DNA of 64,000 nucleotides from Bacteroidales bacterium (GCA_900766825.1 CAAFWU010000016.1:39182-103181); one strand, 5' to 3'. Positions 35,932 to 45,951 are shown, counted from the first letter of the stretch. Notes: generated by a model from the sequence alone, not told the origin. Made by a program: numbers and translations.

Positions 35932-38900
35932 ATGAAGACACTACTATATATAGCTCCGCTCCTAACTCTCTTTATAGCTTTTGCCACCAAGGGTTTCGCT
36001 GCGGTCAACACTCAAGCTTCGCTTCCTTTTTCGTTCACCCATCTTACAATGCAAGATGGTCTCTCAAATAACAAGGTGAACGACATCTATCGCGACGCCG
36101 AAGGTTTCGTTTGGTTCTCAACCACTTGGGGCCTGAATAGGTTCGATGGCTATTCCATGAAAGTCTTCCTCAATAACCCACAGGACTCTCTCTCCCTCGG
36201 AGATAATGACGTGGCTTGGGTCCGAGATATAGCTAACGATCGTATGTTGGTTCGCTCTCAGCGTCACTTCTGGATCTACGACAAACATTCCGAAACATTC
36301 GTCCATGCCGATGAACTTATTAGCCTAACTGGCGTCGATGAGGTAACTGCTATCGCTTTTGTGGACAGCAAAAAGAACATTTGGCTCTCCTCTGGCAGCC
36401 AGCTGGCGGTGGTCAGTTCCGACACCTGGACCTCTATGCTCAACACCCTTAGTGGCGAACGGGCAAAGATTACGGGCTTCTGCCAAAAGGATGACCGACG
36501 CTATACGGTTCGCCTCGATGGCTCGGTTGACATTTATACCGAGCTCCCTGACGGCTCCTTTAAACTTAAGAGCACGGCCGATACCCCTGCTGGTCCTGGC
36601 TATCATAACATATTTATAGACAGTTCGGACAATTGGTGGTTAACCACAATTGAGGGCGGTGTGGGTGTTTGGCATAAAGGTGCTGCCGATGGCGAGTGGC
36701 AACTCTTCACCGACGATGTGTCGAGTCCCCGTAGAGTTCCTGGCTTTGTAATTCGTTGTGTTACAGAGGATACTAATGGTCGCATCTGGGTGGCCAGCGA
36801 TCATGGTGGCATCAACGTCTTGGGTCCCAAAGCATCCGATGTGGCAATAATCCGAAGCGAGAAGGGAAACCTCCGTGGCCTGCCCAGCAATAGCATCTCT
36901 TGCCTCACCGCCGATGCCGAGGGGTGCGTTTGGGTTGGCGACGTCAGCCTCGGTGCCTCTCTTTTTGCTGAGCCGGTCTATAAGTTCGATGCCGATGACC
37001 TCTCGGCAGATAGACTCGACCACGACTTTGTGGCTCAGGTCAACTCCATCACTCAGGATGTCGAGGGAAATGTTTGGTACGGTACCAACGACAACGGTCT
37101 ACTCAAAACTTCGGCATCTGGCGAACCCCTCGAGATTTTTCGTTCCCATCCAGCCGATCCCAAGTCTCTCTCCAGCGATATCATTGTCTCCATTAAGGCC
37201 GATAGCCGAGGTGGAGTTTGGGTCGGTACATACCTTGGCGGTCTCTGCCATTATGACGGTCAGCACTTTGAACGTTTCATGGGTCGCACCGATGTGGCCC
37301 CAGCTGCCGCCTACGAGAATGTTTGGGCTGTAAGCGAAGATTTCGATGGCGATTTCTGGGTTGGCTCCCTTGGGCGTGGTTTGGCTTGTCGCGACAGTCG
37401 TACGGGCGTATGGCGTCAGTGGGATAGAATCAACGACGGTCTCACGTCCGACTATATTCAAAAGATCGTCCCCCTGCGTGGCAATAGCGTCTGCGTAGGC
37501 ACATCGGGCGGTCTCTGTGTCATAAACAAATCCAACGAGACTGTCCGTCAAGTTAGTTCCGACCTTGGGCTCGTAAACACCCGCATCGTCGACCTCTATG
37601 CCGACAGTCGAGGTCTGCTCTGGGTAGCTGCTTCCAACGGCCTCTATGCCATCGACCCAGAGTCTGGCAACACTCTTGTTCATCTCCATAGTCGCAACGG
37701 TCTATCTACCGATGCTGTTGTGGGAATTGTAGAGGACCGAAGAGGGGCCATGTGGGTCTCCGCCACTTCGGGCATCATCAACATCAACGTGCTGCGCAAT
37801 TCTAAGACCGACGAGTACGAGTTCAACTCCTTCACCTATAGCGATCAAGATGGTTTTCTATCTGGCAACATCAACGAACGTTCCATTGTCTGCACCACAC
37901 AAGGCGAGGTCATTGTTGGTCGTGGAGGCGGTGTCAATCGCTTCCGTCCCGAACTCATCCGATACAATAAGGAGAAGCCCATTGTCCGCTTCACCTCTTT
38001 TGCTGCCTTTGGCAACGAGGTACACGTAGGTCAGCAACATAACGGCACCTCTCTGCTCGCCGATGCCATGCCCTATATTCAGGAGCTCTCTTTGCCACAT
38101 GACCTCAACATGTTCTCCATCAAGTTCTCCACCCTAAGCAACATTTTGCCACAAAAGGTGAAGTACGACTACATGCTCGAGGGGTTCAATGATACTTGGC
38201 TCTCTACCAACGAACCCAGTGTCACCTACACAAACCTATCGCCTGGCAGCTATAGGCTCATGGTCAAGGCCTCCAACTGCGATGGGGTGGAGTCTGCCGA
38301 ACCCTCTGTTCTAATTATTAATATCCTACCTCCTTGGTACCGAACCGTTTGGGCCTATATATTCTATGTTCTCTCCATTATAGGCATTGTTGTCTTCTGC
38401 ATCTGGCGTCTGCGCGAGCGCGAGCGTGAAAAGTATCAAATTAAGCAGATGACTGCCGAAGCCGAACGTCAGAAACAGTTGGATGATATGAAGTTGCGCT
38501 TCTTTACCAACATCTCGCATGAACTCCGCACACCCCTCACGCTCGTAGTTTCTCCCATCGAGAACATTTTGAGTAGCATGAGCCCCACCGATGCTCTACG
38601 CCCCCAAATGGAACTAATCGAGCGCAATTCCCACAAACTTCTCGGCATGGTCAACCAGTTGCTCGACTTCCGCAAGACCGATTTGGGTCAGATGACCGCA
38701 GTAATGTCACAAGGCGATATGGTCTCCTTTGTCAAGACCAATTGCCAGCAGTTTGTTGAACTCATAACCAAGCGCATCGACTACCATTTCACCACCTCGG
38801 CCGAGAACATCTACATGAAGTTCGACCGCGACAAGATGGGCAAGATCCTCAACAACCTTCTCTCCAATGCCTATAAGTTCACCCCCGAGGGCGGCAGCAT

Positions 38901-40047
38901 AACAGTCAGTGTAGACAAAACGCCCGATGACAAGAGTGTGGAAATCAAGGTCACAGACACTGGCATGGGCATTGCCCCCGAACACAAAGAGCATATATTC
39001 GAGCGGTTCTATCAAGTGCCACAGACCGACACATCGCTCTCGGGTAGCGGCATAGGCCTCCATATGGTGCGAGAGTTTACCGAACTCCAAGGTGGCACCG
39101 TTACCCTGGCCGATAACCCCGTTGGCCGCGGTGTCATCTTTACCGTCACCCTGCCCATAACCGTCAACTCCAACGATTCCAGTTCCGAAGACGCCGATAC
39201 CGATCCCAATGCAGACCCCGATGCAGATCTCGCCTCTACCCCCGATGGTCGTAAGAAAATATTGGTTGTGGATGACAACGAGGACTTCATCACCCTCCTC
39301 CGCGAGACTTTGCAAGACACCTATGCTGTAATCAGTGCCCCCAACGGACGCGATGCCTTCGACCTTGCCGTTTCCGACCAACCCGATATGATTATTTCGG
39401 ACGTCATGATGCCCATAATGGATGGCAACGAATTCTGTCGTAAGGTCAAGAACGACATCCGCACCAGCCACATCCCCTTTATTATGCTCACCGCCAAAAC
39501 AGCCGAGGAGCATACCATCGAGGGACTCGAGAATGGTGCCGACGACTATCTCATTAAGCCCTTCAATCCCAAGATTCTCCGCATGAAAGTGCAGAAAATA
39601 ATTGAGTTGGGGCAGCATCGTCAGCAATCTTTTGGAAAACAAATTGACCCCGAACCCAGTCAAATTGCCATAACGCCCCTCGATGAGCAACTTATTCAAA
39701 GGGCAATTGCCTATGTTGAGCAAAACATAAGTAGCCCCGACCTCTCTGTCGAGGACCTCAGCAAACATCTGGGCATGAGCCGTGTCCACCTCTATAAGAA
39801 ACTCATGGCCCTAACAGGTCGTCCTCCCATTGAGTTCATTAGGGTCATTCGCCTCAAGCGTGCCGCCCAATTGCTCAAGGACCCTGCACAAAATGTGGCC
39901 GATGTGGCATATGCCGTTGGCTTTAACAACCCTAAGTATTTCTCCAAGTACTTCAAGGAGGAGTTCGGAGTACTTCCTTCAAAATTCGCAAGCTCAAATG
40001 CCAACCCCGATGTCAACGAGGATCCCGATCATAGTTCCAAAGAATAG
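35932..40047 (+). CDS. Hybrid two-component system sensor-regulator (HTCS)
   Basis: A 1,371-residue one-protein signalling system. Signal peptide (about 1-24); two seven-bladed sensor propellers built from regulator-propeller repeats (about 35-720, repeats such as DSRGGVWVGTYLGGL and DSRGLLWVAASNGLY); a Y_Y_Y domain (about 755-815); one membrane helix (about 820-840); histidine kinase with H863 in NISHELRTP and ATP-binding motifs DTGMGIA and GSGIGLHMV; receiver domain with D1114 and phosphoacceptor D1157 (SDVMMPIMDG); AraC-type HTH at the C terminus. Such proteins bind oligosaccharides in the periplasm and activate polysaccharide-utilisation genes. No susC/susD pair is adjacent; targets may lie outside the window or include the distant GH genes. 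Confidence 0.96.
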   Translation: MKTLLYIAPLLTLFIAFATKGFAAVNTQASLPFSFTHLTMQDGLSNNKVNDIYRDAEGFVWFSTTWGLNRFDGYSMKVFLNNPQDSLSLGDNDVAWVRDIANDRMLVRSQRHFWIYDKHSETFVHADELISLTGVDEVTAIAFVDSKKNIWLSSGSQLAVVSSDTWTSMLNTLSGERAKITGFCQKDDRRYTVRLDGSVDIYTELPDGSFKLKSTADTPAGPGYHNIFIDSSDNWWLTTIEGGVGVWHKGAADGEWQLFTDDVSSPRRVPGFVIRCVTEDTNGRIWVASDHGGINVLGPKASDVAIIRSEKGNLRGLPSNSISCLTADAEGCVWVGDVSLGASLFAEPVYKFDADDLSADRLDHDFVAQVNSITQDVEGNVWYGTNDNGLLKTSASGEPLEIFRSHPADPKSLSSDIIVSIKADSRGGVWVGTYLGGLCHYDGQHFERFMGRTDVAPAAAYENVWAVSEDFDGDFWVGSLGRGLACRDSRTGVWRQWDRINDGLTSDYIQKIVPLRGNSVCVGTSGGLCVINKSNETVRQVSSDLGLVNTRIVDLYADSRGLLWVAASNGLYAIDPESGNTLVHLHSRNGLSTDAVVGIVEDRRGAMWVSATSGIININVLRNSKTDEYEFNSFTYSDQDGFLSGNINERSIVCTTQGEVIVGRGGGVNRFRPELIRYNKEKPIVRFTSFAAFGNEVHVGQQHNGTSLLADAMPYIQELSLPHDLNMFSIKFSTLSNILPQKVKYDYMLEGFNDTWLSTNEPSVTYTNLSPGSYRLMVKASNCDGVESAEPSVLIINILPPWYRTVWAYIFYVLSIIGIVVFCIWRLREREREKYQIKQMTAEAERQKQLDDMKLRFFTNISHELRTPLTLVVSPIENILSSMSPTDALRPQMELIERNSHKLLGMVNQLLDFRKTDLGQMTAVMSQGDMVSFVKTNCQQFVELITKRIDYHFTTSAENIYMKFDRDKMGKILNNLLSNAYKFTPEGGSITVSVDKTPDDKSVEIKVTDTGMGIAPEHKEHIFERFYQVPQTDTSLSGSGIGLHMVREFTELQGGTVTLADNPVGRGVIFTVTLPITVNSNDSSSEDADTDPNADPDADLASTPDGRKKILVVDDNEDFITLLRETLQDTYAVISAPNGRDAFDLAVSDQPDMIISDVMMPIMDGNEFCRKVKNDIRTSHIPFIMLTAKTAEEHTIEGLENGADDYLIKPFNPKILRMKVQKIIELGQHRQQSFGKQIDPEPSQIAITPLDEQLIQRAIAYVEQNISSPDLSVEDLSKHLGMSRVHLYKKLMALTGRPPIEFIRVIRLKRAAQLLKDPAQNVADVAYAVGFNNPKYFSKYFKEEFGVLPSKFASSNANPDVNEDPDHSSKE

Positions 40048-40129
40048 GGTAGGGGAGTCTGTTTGCTCATCATTCCCTTTCCTCAGCACTATTCTGTTAG
40101 TACCTTAGTTCAATATCCATCACAAAATA

Positions 40130-40178
40130 AGCAAGTTGTTCTGTGGCCCGTCTGCCGAACAACTTGCTCTTCTTTTTT
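40130..40178 (+). terminator. Terminator of the HTCS gene
   Basis: AGCAAGTTGTTC (40130-40141) pairs perfectly with GAACAACTTGCT (40157-40168), followed by a T-run. Confidence 0.9.
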
Positions 40179-40199
40179 ACTAAGCTCAATCTTTTTACA

Positions 40200-40229
40200 T
40201 TGTTTTTTCACTTTTCTGTACTATCTTTG
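40200..40229 (+). promoter_or_regulatory. Promoter of tRNA-Leu
   Basis: TTG (40200-40202), a 19-base spacer and TATCTTTG (40222-40229); the mature tRNA begins 27 bases later. Confidence 0.75.
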
Positions 40230-40255
40230 CACCGCTGACGCGGAAAACCATAGTC

Positions 40256-40337
40256 GCCCGAATGGTGAAATGGTATACACGAGGGACTTAAAATCCCTTG
40301 GTCTTAGACCGTGCGGGTTCGAGTCCCGCTTCGGGCA
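40256..40337 (+). tRNA. tRNA-Leu (anticodon UAA)
   Basis: Acceptor stem GCCCGAA/TTCGGGC with discriminator A, anticodon loop CTTAAAA (anticodon TAA), long variable arm and T-arm GGGTTCGAGTCCC. 82 nucleotides, class II, no encoded CCA. No duplicated 3' end or integrase is nearby. Confidence 0.95.
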
Positions 40338-40350
40338 CAGCGTCTTTTTA

Positions 40351-40385
40351 GGCAGACGATCATCTTGGTTGTCTGCCCTTTTTGC
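40351..40385 (+). terminator. Terminator of tRNA-Leu
   Basis: GGCAGAC (40351-40357) pairs with GTCTGCC (40371-40377), followed by CTTTTTG. Confidence 0.85.
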
Positions 40386-40503
40386 TTTCATAAGGCACCA
40401 TAAGCGTAATCTGTTTCTTTAGCCTCTCTCTTGAATTGTAGTGGGGTTCTTTTCGTCTCTTTTTTAATCGTTTATAAATCACACTTTTAACCTCATCATC
40501 AAA

Positions 40504-41538
40504 ATGCTGTACCATACTCTTCTTCTTGCTGCACTCACACTTGCGTTGGTGCTTGTGCAGTGTTCGCCCAGTTCCAATGTGACCGAACAAGGTGTTTGGC
40601 TCACCGACAGCATTTTAACCCACGACCCCGCTGGCACTCTTATCCACAAAACATTTTTCAAAAGGGACACCTCTGCCGTTTTGAGGTTAGACTATGCTCC
40701 TCTCGATCCTCATAGCAATGCTTTATCTCTTGCCAAACGTGAGATAACAGTCTACGATGCCATGGGCAACCCAACCAACGTCATGAACTTTACTGCCGAT
40801 GGCGAGATGATAAGTGTTGTTAACTGGCTGCGCGATGCCGATGGTCGTACCCTCCGCAAGGATATTCAGAGCAAAAACTCCGCCATGGTCATTAGCCAAA
40901 CTTTCAACGAAAAAGGTCAACTTGTGATACGCGATAAGGTCGATATGCGCTATTCTGGAGTTTCCAACGGTCCCCAATCTGTCCCCGAGTCTCAGACCAC
41001 CGAACTATCATACGATGATAACGGTCGTCTTGTGAGCAAAGTCGTCACCAATGGCTATTGCTATTTAAATAAAGTTGTCTACTCCTATGAGTCGCAGGCT
41101 GACGGAACTGAAAAAGTTACCGCCAATACCTACCACTTCACCTCTCAAGGTCAGTGGCTCCTAACGAGTAGAGATGTTACTGTAACCGCCCCCAACGGGC
41201 ATATCCTATCGCATCAATTCACCACAGAGTCCAGTGCAGAAGCCGATAGTCTCCAAAACGCCAGCGATAGCACAGCTTCCAACCTTCAATATCGCTTTGT
41301 CTACGACTACGCTCCATCCGACAGCCTGCAGTCCCTCACCCACTTTTCACATTTTCAAAACGAATGGCGTGCCGATACAGTAAGCCACTTCGCCTACACC
41401 CAATCCCAAGCGTCTGCCAAAGTTAGTATGCTCATGACCACCGAGAGTGTCTATCATATCTTCTCTCCAGATTCTCTCACTTTAGTCCGCCAAATTTCCA
41501 CCTATCGCTCTTGCCGTTCTTTGGGAGGTAAGAAATGA
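40504..41538 (+). CDS. Hypothetical lipoprotein with YD-like repeats
   Basis: A 344-residue protein with a lipoprotein-type signal (LALVLVQC, lipid Cys at about 20). The body contains spaced motifs such as TVYDAMGNPTNVMNF, NEKGQLVIRDK and LSYDDNGRLVSKV that resemble single YD/RHS-like beta-strand repeats, as in many Bacteroidota surface lipoproteins of unknown function. No catalytic motif is seen. Single gene, convergent with the GT2 gene. Confidence 0.7.
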   Translation: MLYHTLLLAALTLALVLVQCSPSSNVTEQGVWLTDSILTHDPAGTLIHKTFFKRDTSAVLRLDYAPLDPHSNALSLAKREITVYDAMGNPTNVMNFTADGEMISVVNWLRDADGRTLRKDIQSKNSAMVISQTFNEKGQLVIRDKVDMRYSGVSNGPQSVPESQTTELSYDDNGRLVSKVVTNGYCYLNKVVYSYESQADGTEKVTANTYHFTSQGQWLLTSRDVTVTAPNGHILSHQFTTESSAEADSLQNASDSTASNLQYRFVYDYAPSDSLQSLTHFSHFQNEWRADTVSHFAYTQSQASAKVSMLMTTESVYHIFSPDSLTLVRQISTYRSCRSLGGKK

Positions 41539-41624
41539 CCATCAAGCCTCATTATTTCAACCAATTATATATTCGGAATCTTAGTTGTAAATTGTCATTC
41601 TGTTGATAATTTTCCCCCTATAAC

Positions 41625-41669
41625 AAAAAGACCAGCAACCAAGAGCAATATCACTCTAAGTTGCAGGTC
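41625..41669 (-). terminator. Terminator of the GT2 gene
   Basis: On the minus strand GACC-x-GCAAC pairs with GTTGC-x-GGTC, with an inner AGAG/CTCT pair, followed by TTTTTG. It may also serve the convergent lipoprotein gene. Confidence 0.8.
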
Positions 41670-41696
41670 GTTCTATATCTCAAAAAATATTACCCT

Positions 41697-42698
41697 CTAT
41701 TTATACAGCGATTTTCTAAAGGGCACTTTGTTCATCCTGTGGCAAATGAGGCGTTGCCAAACGTTGTAGATAAAGCCTAAGCCATAGCCACATATCTGCA
41801 TGGCACTGGCCACAATGCTCAGCAACGACACCTTGATACTCTTAAACTCACTGTATGAGTGGAAGAAAATAAGCAGACCATAGGCCACGATGGGTAAAAG
41901 GAATAGCCACGATACAGCCACCGAAAGAACCAATAGAATGCACAGCATAACAACAGCTATCGATGGCAATAGGTGAACAAGTTTCAGTGCTCCCTTGTGC
42001 CGCATTGCCAAATCAATGCGTGCCGTGCCCGAACAGAACGTCTGTTTAAAGAACGAACGGAAGGTCGACCGCCTTTTGTGATATACAAATGTGTCTGGAA
42101 TAAGACCCAACTTGTATCCAGCCTCCTCAATGCGCATGCTCAAGTCTATGTCCTCGCCATATCGCATTGCGGCAAAGCCATCCACTGCCTCGAATACGTT
42201 TCGCCGTATGCCCATGCTATAGCTGCGAGGATAGAACTTGTCCATCTTCTTCTTGTTTGCACCGCGTATGCCACCTGTGGTGAAGATTGACGTCATCGAG
42301 TACGATATCGCCTTCTGGATAGGTGAGAAAAAAGTGTGAGCGGCATCGCGAGTTCCAAAGCAATCGAAGTTCTCGCTCACCTCGCTCTGGTACACCTTGT
42401 CGAAGAAGTCCGAAGGCAACGTGCAATCCGAATCGAAGAACATCAGTATCTTGCCTTGTGCCAAACTGGCACCAGTGTTGCGCGCCTTAGCAGGGCCTGC
42501 ATTGTCCTGACGCACATAGCGAATGGCCAACTGACCTTGAAACTGGCTTATGGCCTCTTCGCTTGTGAGCGAAGAACCGTCCTCAACCACAATAATCTCC
42601 GTGTTCTCCTTGAAATGCTGTATGGTCAGCGAGTCAAGCAGTTCCTTGAGCTCTTCGGGACGATTGTATACTGGTATGATTATCGATATGAGAATCAT
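41697..42698 (-). CDS. Glycosyltransferase family 2, membrane-associated
   Basis: A 333-residue GT2. The GT-A nucleotide-sugar site is visible as IIIPVYNRPEELKELLDSL, VVEDGSS, and the metal-binding DSD-type motif FFDSDCTLP; an acceptor motif YGEDIDLSMR follows at about 180. Two or three membrane helices are at the C terminus (about 245-315). It probably transfers a sugar to a lipid carrier or growing surface glycan at the inner membrane. Single gene. Confidence 0.9.
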   Translation of the reverse strand: MILISIIIPVYNRPEELKELLDSLTIQHFKENTEIIVVEDGSSLTSEEAISQFQGQLAIRYVRQDNAGPAKARNTGASLAQGKILMFFDSDCTLPSDFFDKVYQSEVSENFDCFGTRDAAHTFFSPIQKAISYSMTSIFTTGGIRGANKKKMDKFYPRSYSMGIRRNVFEAVDGFAAMRYGEDIDLSMRIEEAGYKLGLIPDTFVYHKRRSTFRSFFKQTFCSGTARIDLAMRHKGALKLVHLLPSIAVVMLCILLVLSVAVSWLFLLPIVAYGLLIFFHSYSEFKSIKVSLLSIVASAMQICGYGLGFIYNVWQRLICHRMNKVPFRKSLYK

Positions 42699-43032
42699 TG
42701 GCTTGTGTAGCTTCTTTTATTTGATAGGTGGTGAGTTCTCTTCTTTTGTTTGCTTTTTATAGATGCTTGCTCACGCTTGCTTATGTGGGCGAACCCAACC
42801 GTGATTGAGCATTCATCTTTCTACCTCATGTGTTGTTCTCTTTCGGCTAATCTGTTGTTATGTGCCTTTGCCAATATTTACTTTTTTTGAACGTATGAAT
42901 ATAAGTAGTTAAGTCAATATCTACAAGTCAATTTTCCTTTTTTTGCAACCTTTATATCTCTTGCTCAGTTTCGGTCCAATAGTGCAGAGATGTTGATTGT
43001 AGATCCTTATGAACACAGACTCATTTTTATAT
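42699..43032. other. Intergenic stretch between GT2 and DUF5606 genes
   Basis: No gene. It should hold the GT2 promoter on the minus strand; a TAAATATTG word near 42875-42885 is the best but imperfect -7 candidate. Confidence 0.4.
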
Positions 43033-43076
43033 AAAAAACAACGGCAAAACATACAGAATATGATGCCTTGCCGTTG
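43033..43076 (-). terminator. Terminator of the DUF5606 gene
   Basis: CAACGGCAA pairs perfectly with TTGCCGTTG (43039-43047 with 43068-43076); on the minus strand it is followed by TTTTTT. Confidence 0.9.
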
Positions 43077-43104
43077 CTCTTGTGATTTTTTATGCTATCT
43101 GCAA

Positions 43105-43506
43105 CTACTCTTGCTCGTCGTCCTCTTTGTCGGAAACCAAGCCTTTGGAGAGCAGGAGGTTATACCAAGTAACCAATTTCTTGATGTCGGAGGTATAGAT
43201 GCGCTCGCTGTCCCACTCGGGCAGTGCTTTGCCCATGAAGTCGCGCAACTCCTCTGCCGAAGCCTTAGCGCTTATGCACTCTTTGCCCTCTGTCAACTTA
43301 TAGATGTTTGCCATCACATGGCTCAACTTTACGTCTCCGTCCACGGTGTACATCGATATCTCCTGAAGGGCACTTACACGTGCTGTGCTGTGTACGGGGG
43401 TTCTTTTGCCGTCGACCAAGCTCTCAACAATTATCATGTTGTTACCCTGAGACACCAATTTGAACAAACCACCCTTGCCTGCTATTGATAGAATTCCTTC
43501 TAACAT
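43105..43506 (-). CDS. DUF5606-domain protein
   Basis: A 133-residue soluble protein whose N terminus, MLEGILSIAGKGGLFKLVSQ, and the SARVSALQEISMYT segment are hallmarks of the DUF5606 family found throughout Bacteroidota. The C-terminal tail is acidic. The function is unknown; the start resembles a KOW/SH3-like beta fold. Its high conservation in the phylum supports a housekeeping role. Confidence 0.85.
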   Translation of the reverse strand: MLEGILSIAGKGGLFKLVSQGNNMIIVESLVDGKRTPVHSTARVSALQEISMYTVDGDVKLSHVMANIYKLTEGKECISAKASAEELRDFMGKALPEWDSERIYTSDIKKLVTWYNLLLSKGLVSDKEDDEQE

Positions 43507-43672
43507 TGCGTTTGTCTGTATGATTTGAAATTTTGAATTTATTCCTGGGATTATATATCCTCTGTTGCTTTTGTTTTCTTGTCACTAACCTCCGACCACT
43601 CTTCGTGATCTCATTCTTTTGTGTCAAGAAATCGTGCAAAGATAGTGAAATCAATTAACTTTCTTCACATTT

Positions 43673-45934
43673 CTATACGCATATGCCCATAAAGAGAACA
43701 TCGTCCACTTGTGGGTAGTCCCCTTTCCATTGCACAAAGAACTCCTGAATGGTCAAGCTCTGTTCATCCATATCGTCGTTGTTTATCGACTGCAGGAAGC
43801 GTTCAACCTTAGTGTTGCGCATCTTGTCGCCATCGCGTCCGCCAAATTGGTCGCTGTAGCCATCGGAGTACATATAGAATTTGTCTCCTTTGTCCAATTG
43901 CATATCGGTGTCTGTAAACTGCCTTTCGCGAATGGTCTCGTTCAGGTCCCCGATGCTTCGTTTTGTGCCAGCAATGGTTGTCATGTTTCCACCCTTGAAC
44001 ACTACCACAGGTCGGCGTGCCGACGCTACCCTAATACGGTGGTTAGATGTGTTGAGCACCGTGATGGCGATGTCCAAACCATCCTTTGAACCTCCGTTGG
44101 CCGAACGGTTATGTGCCAAATTCTCTACCAATGTGGCATCCAACTGGGTTAGTATTTGAGCAGGGCTAACCTCAGGACCCTCAATGCGTTTGCATATGTC
44201 GTTGAGCAGAGTTGTGGCTATCATGGACATTAAGGCTCCTGGCACTCCATGGCCTGTGCAGTCTGCGCAGCAGAGAATCAACTCATCGCCCCTATTGGTG
44301 TACCAGAAGAAGTCGCCTCCAATCACATCCAGAGGGCTAAGGAACACGAACGACCCGCTTATGGGGTATTTGGTCAGTGAATCGGGGCTGGGGCTTATGG
44401 AGTGTTGGATATACTCGGCGTATGTTATGCTGGATGCTATGCGTGCGTTAGTCTCCTCCAATATTTTGGTCTGTTTCTCCAATTCTGCCACTTTGTTGTT
44501 CAACTCTATCTGCAGACCCGAACTCTTTTGCTCGGCCTTGTCCACACGGTTGCGCATTCGCAGGCGTGTGATAGCAATTGCTGTTGTGGCAAAACTAAGA
44601 ATAATGAGTAGGTATAGGATGAGGAATGTGGTGCTGTCTCTGTCCTCTGCCTTCTGCAACTCTTTGCGAACCTGCTCCTCGGTCACGTACTGCACCATCA
44701 GTTCGCGCTGGCGTTCGGCTGGTGCCAAAATATCGTTGCGCATATTCACTGTCCACATACGTTCCTCGGCATAAAGGTCGTAGGCCTTTTCGTAGTTGCC
44801 GCTTATGACCCAATATGTGCGTCGGCTCTCGGCCACCATCACGCGGTCGAATGGGAAGTCGCTAATGGTCATGCTCAGTGTGTCGAACAAGTAGGCCTTG
44901 GCTATGTTCATCTCTTTGCTCAGCATGGCAACCTCGGCATCTAAAAGCATAAGAGCTTTAGTGCCTTGGGGACTCAAGTCCTTGCGGTTTACTCGGTCGC
45001 GGTATTGCTTGGCCCATTCCAGTTCGCCCATACGGCAACGCGAGAGTCCCTGAAAGGCCAATGCATCCGAGAGCAAGTTGTTCTGACCTGTCTTTGCCAC
45101 CAACATCTCTATTCTGTTGAGCGATGACGATGCCTGACTATATTGTCCAAAAAGGAAGCGGAAACGAACTAATTGTCTGAGATATAAAATCTTGGAGCGG
45201 TCGGAGGTTTTGTCGTATAGCATACTCGCCTTGGCCAAAACACGTTCTGCCGTGGCCATGTCGCATAGGTCTATTGCCTGACTGGCGCATTCCGAGAGGG
45301 CCACCATACGGCAGGGTGTCTCAATTGCCTCCTCGGCTGTGGTGTCTATTATCATCTCGGCTTCCCGCAGATTGCTCAGACACTCCTGATAATTTCTTAA
45401 GTCTTTATTTATGCGGGCCCGCTTAAGATCCACTTGTGCCATTCGATGGGGGTAGCAGACGCCCACTGCGGTATTATAACTCTTCTCCAAATGAGCCATG
45501 GCCAAGTCACTCTTGCCTTCCATGTCGTAGCCTGTGGCCAACACGTACTCCATATCGGCCACTGTTCCGCCCCAATTGGACATGGGGACAATGCGATGTG
45601 GCTGTGCGTATAGTGACTGAAGGGCTTTGAGGGAGAAGTATATGGTGGAATCGGCGTCCTCACGTTGGCAGTAGAACCAAGCTAGCAGAACATCGGCATC
45701 TGTTGCTGCCACGCGGCTATCTGCAGTCTCGCCGTTGTTGCCCGACGATTGCATGCGACACACCATTTCAGCAAAACCTACTGTGTCACATTCTGTTACC
45801 TTGCATCGCAACCCTGCGTAGCCTTGCGTATGCTCTACGTCACTAACCTCACCGCCGCCGCAGGCAGCTGTGCTTAGTAGGAGGAGGCTCAGTCCTACTC
45901 CATTGGTTATCTTACGCAAGGTTGTATTCCACAT
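43673..45934 (-). CDS. TPR lipoprotein-anchored SpoIIE/PP2C serine phosphatase
   Basis: A 753-residue signalling protein. N-terminal lipoprotein-type signal (LSLLLLSTAACGGG); about 350 residues of helical TPR-like repeats; a membrane helix near 425-445 (TTFLILYLLIILSFATTAIA); a coiled coil; then a SpoIIE-type PP2C phosphatase with DVIGGDFFWY, CCADCTGHGVPGALMSM and YSDGYSDQFGG holding the metal aspartates. It likely dephosphorylates an anti-anti-sigma or similar serine-phosphorylated partner in response to a periplasmic signal. The start is ATG 45934; the in-frame TTG at 45946 is part of the -7 box. Confidence 0.88.
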   Translation of the reverse strand: MWNTTLRKITNGVGLSLLLLSTAACGGGEVSDVEHTQGYAGLRCKVTECDTVGFAEMVCRMQSSGNNGETADSRVAATDADVLLAWFYCQREDADSTIYFSLKALQSLYAQPHRIVPMSNWGGTVADMEYVLATGYDMEGKSDLAMAHLEKSYNTAVGVCYPHRMAQVDLKRARINKDLRNYQECLSNLREAEMIIDTTAEEAIETPCRMVALSECASQAIDLCDMATAERVLAKASMLYDKTSDRSKILYLRQLVRFRFLFGQYSQASSSLNRIEMLVAKTGQNNLLSDALAFQGLSRCRMGELEWAKQYRDRVNRKDLSPQGTKALMLLDAEVAMLSKEMNIAKAYLFDTLSMTISDFPFDRVMVAESRRTYWVISGNYEKAYDLYAEERMWTVNMRNDILAPAERQRELMVQYVTEEQVRKELQKAEDRDSTTFLILYLLIILSFATTAIAITRLRMRNRVDKAEQKSSGLQIELNNKVAELEKQTKILEETNARIASSITYAEYIQHSISPSPDSLTKYPISGSFVFLSPLDVIGGDFFWYTNRGDELILCCADCTGHGVPGALMSMIATTLLNDICKRIEGPEVSPAQILTQLDATLVENLAHNRSANGGSKDGLDIAITVLNTSNHRIRVASARRPVVVFKGGNMTTIAGTKRSIGDLNETIRERQFTDTDMQLDKGDKFYMYSDGYSDQFGGRDGDKMRNTKVERFLQSINNDDMDEQSLTIQEFFVQWKGDYPQVDDVLFMGICV

Positions 45935-45943
45935 ATCAGTGGG

Positions 45944-45951
45944 CAAAAATA
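45944..45951 (-). promoter_or_regulatory. -7 box of the SpoIIE phosphatase gene
   Basis: TATTTTTG on the minus strand ends nine bases before the ATG, so the transcript would start within a few bases of the start codon. Confidence 0.6.
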
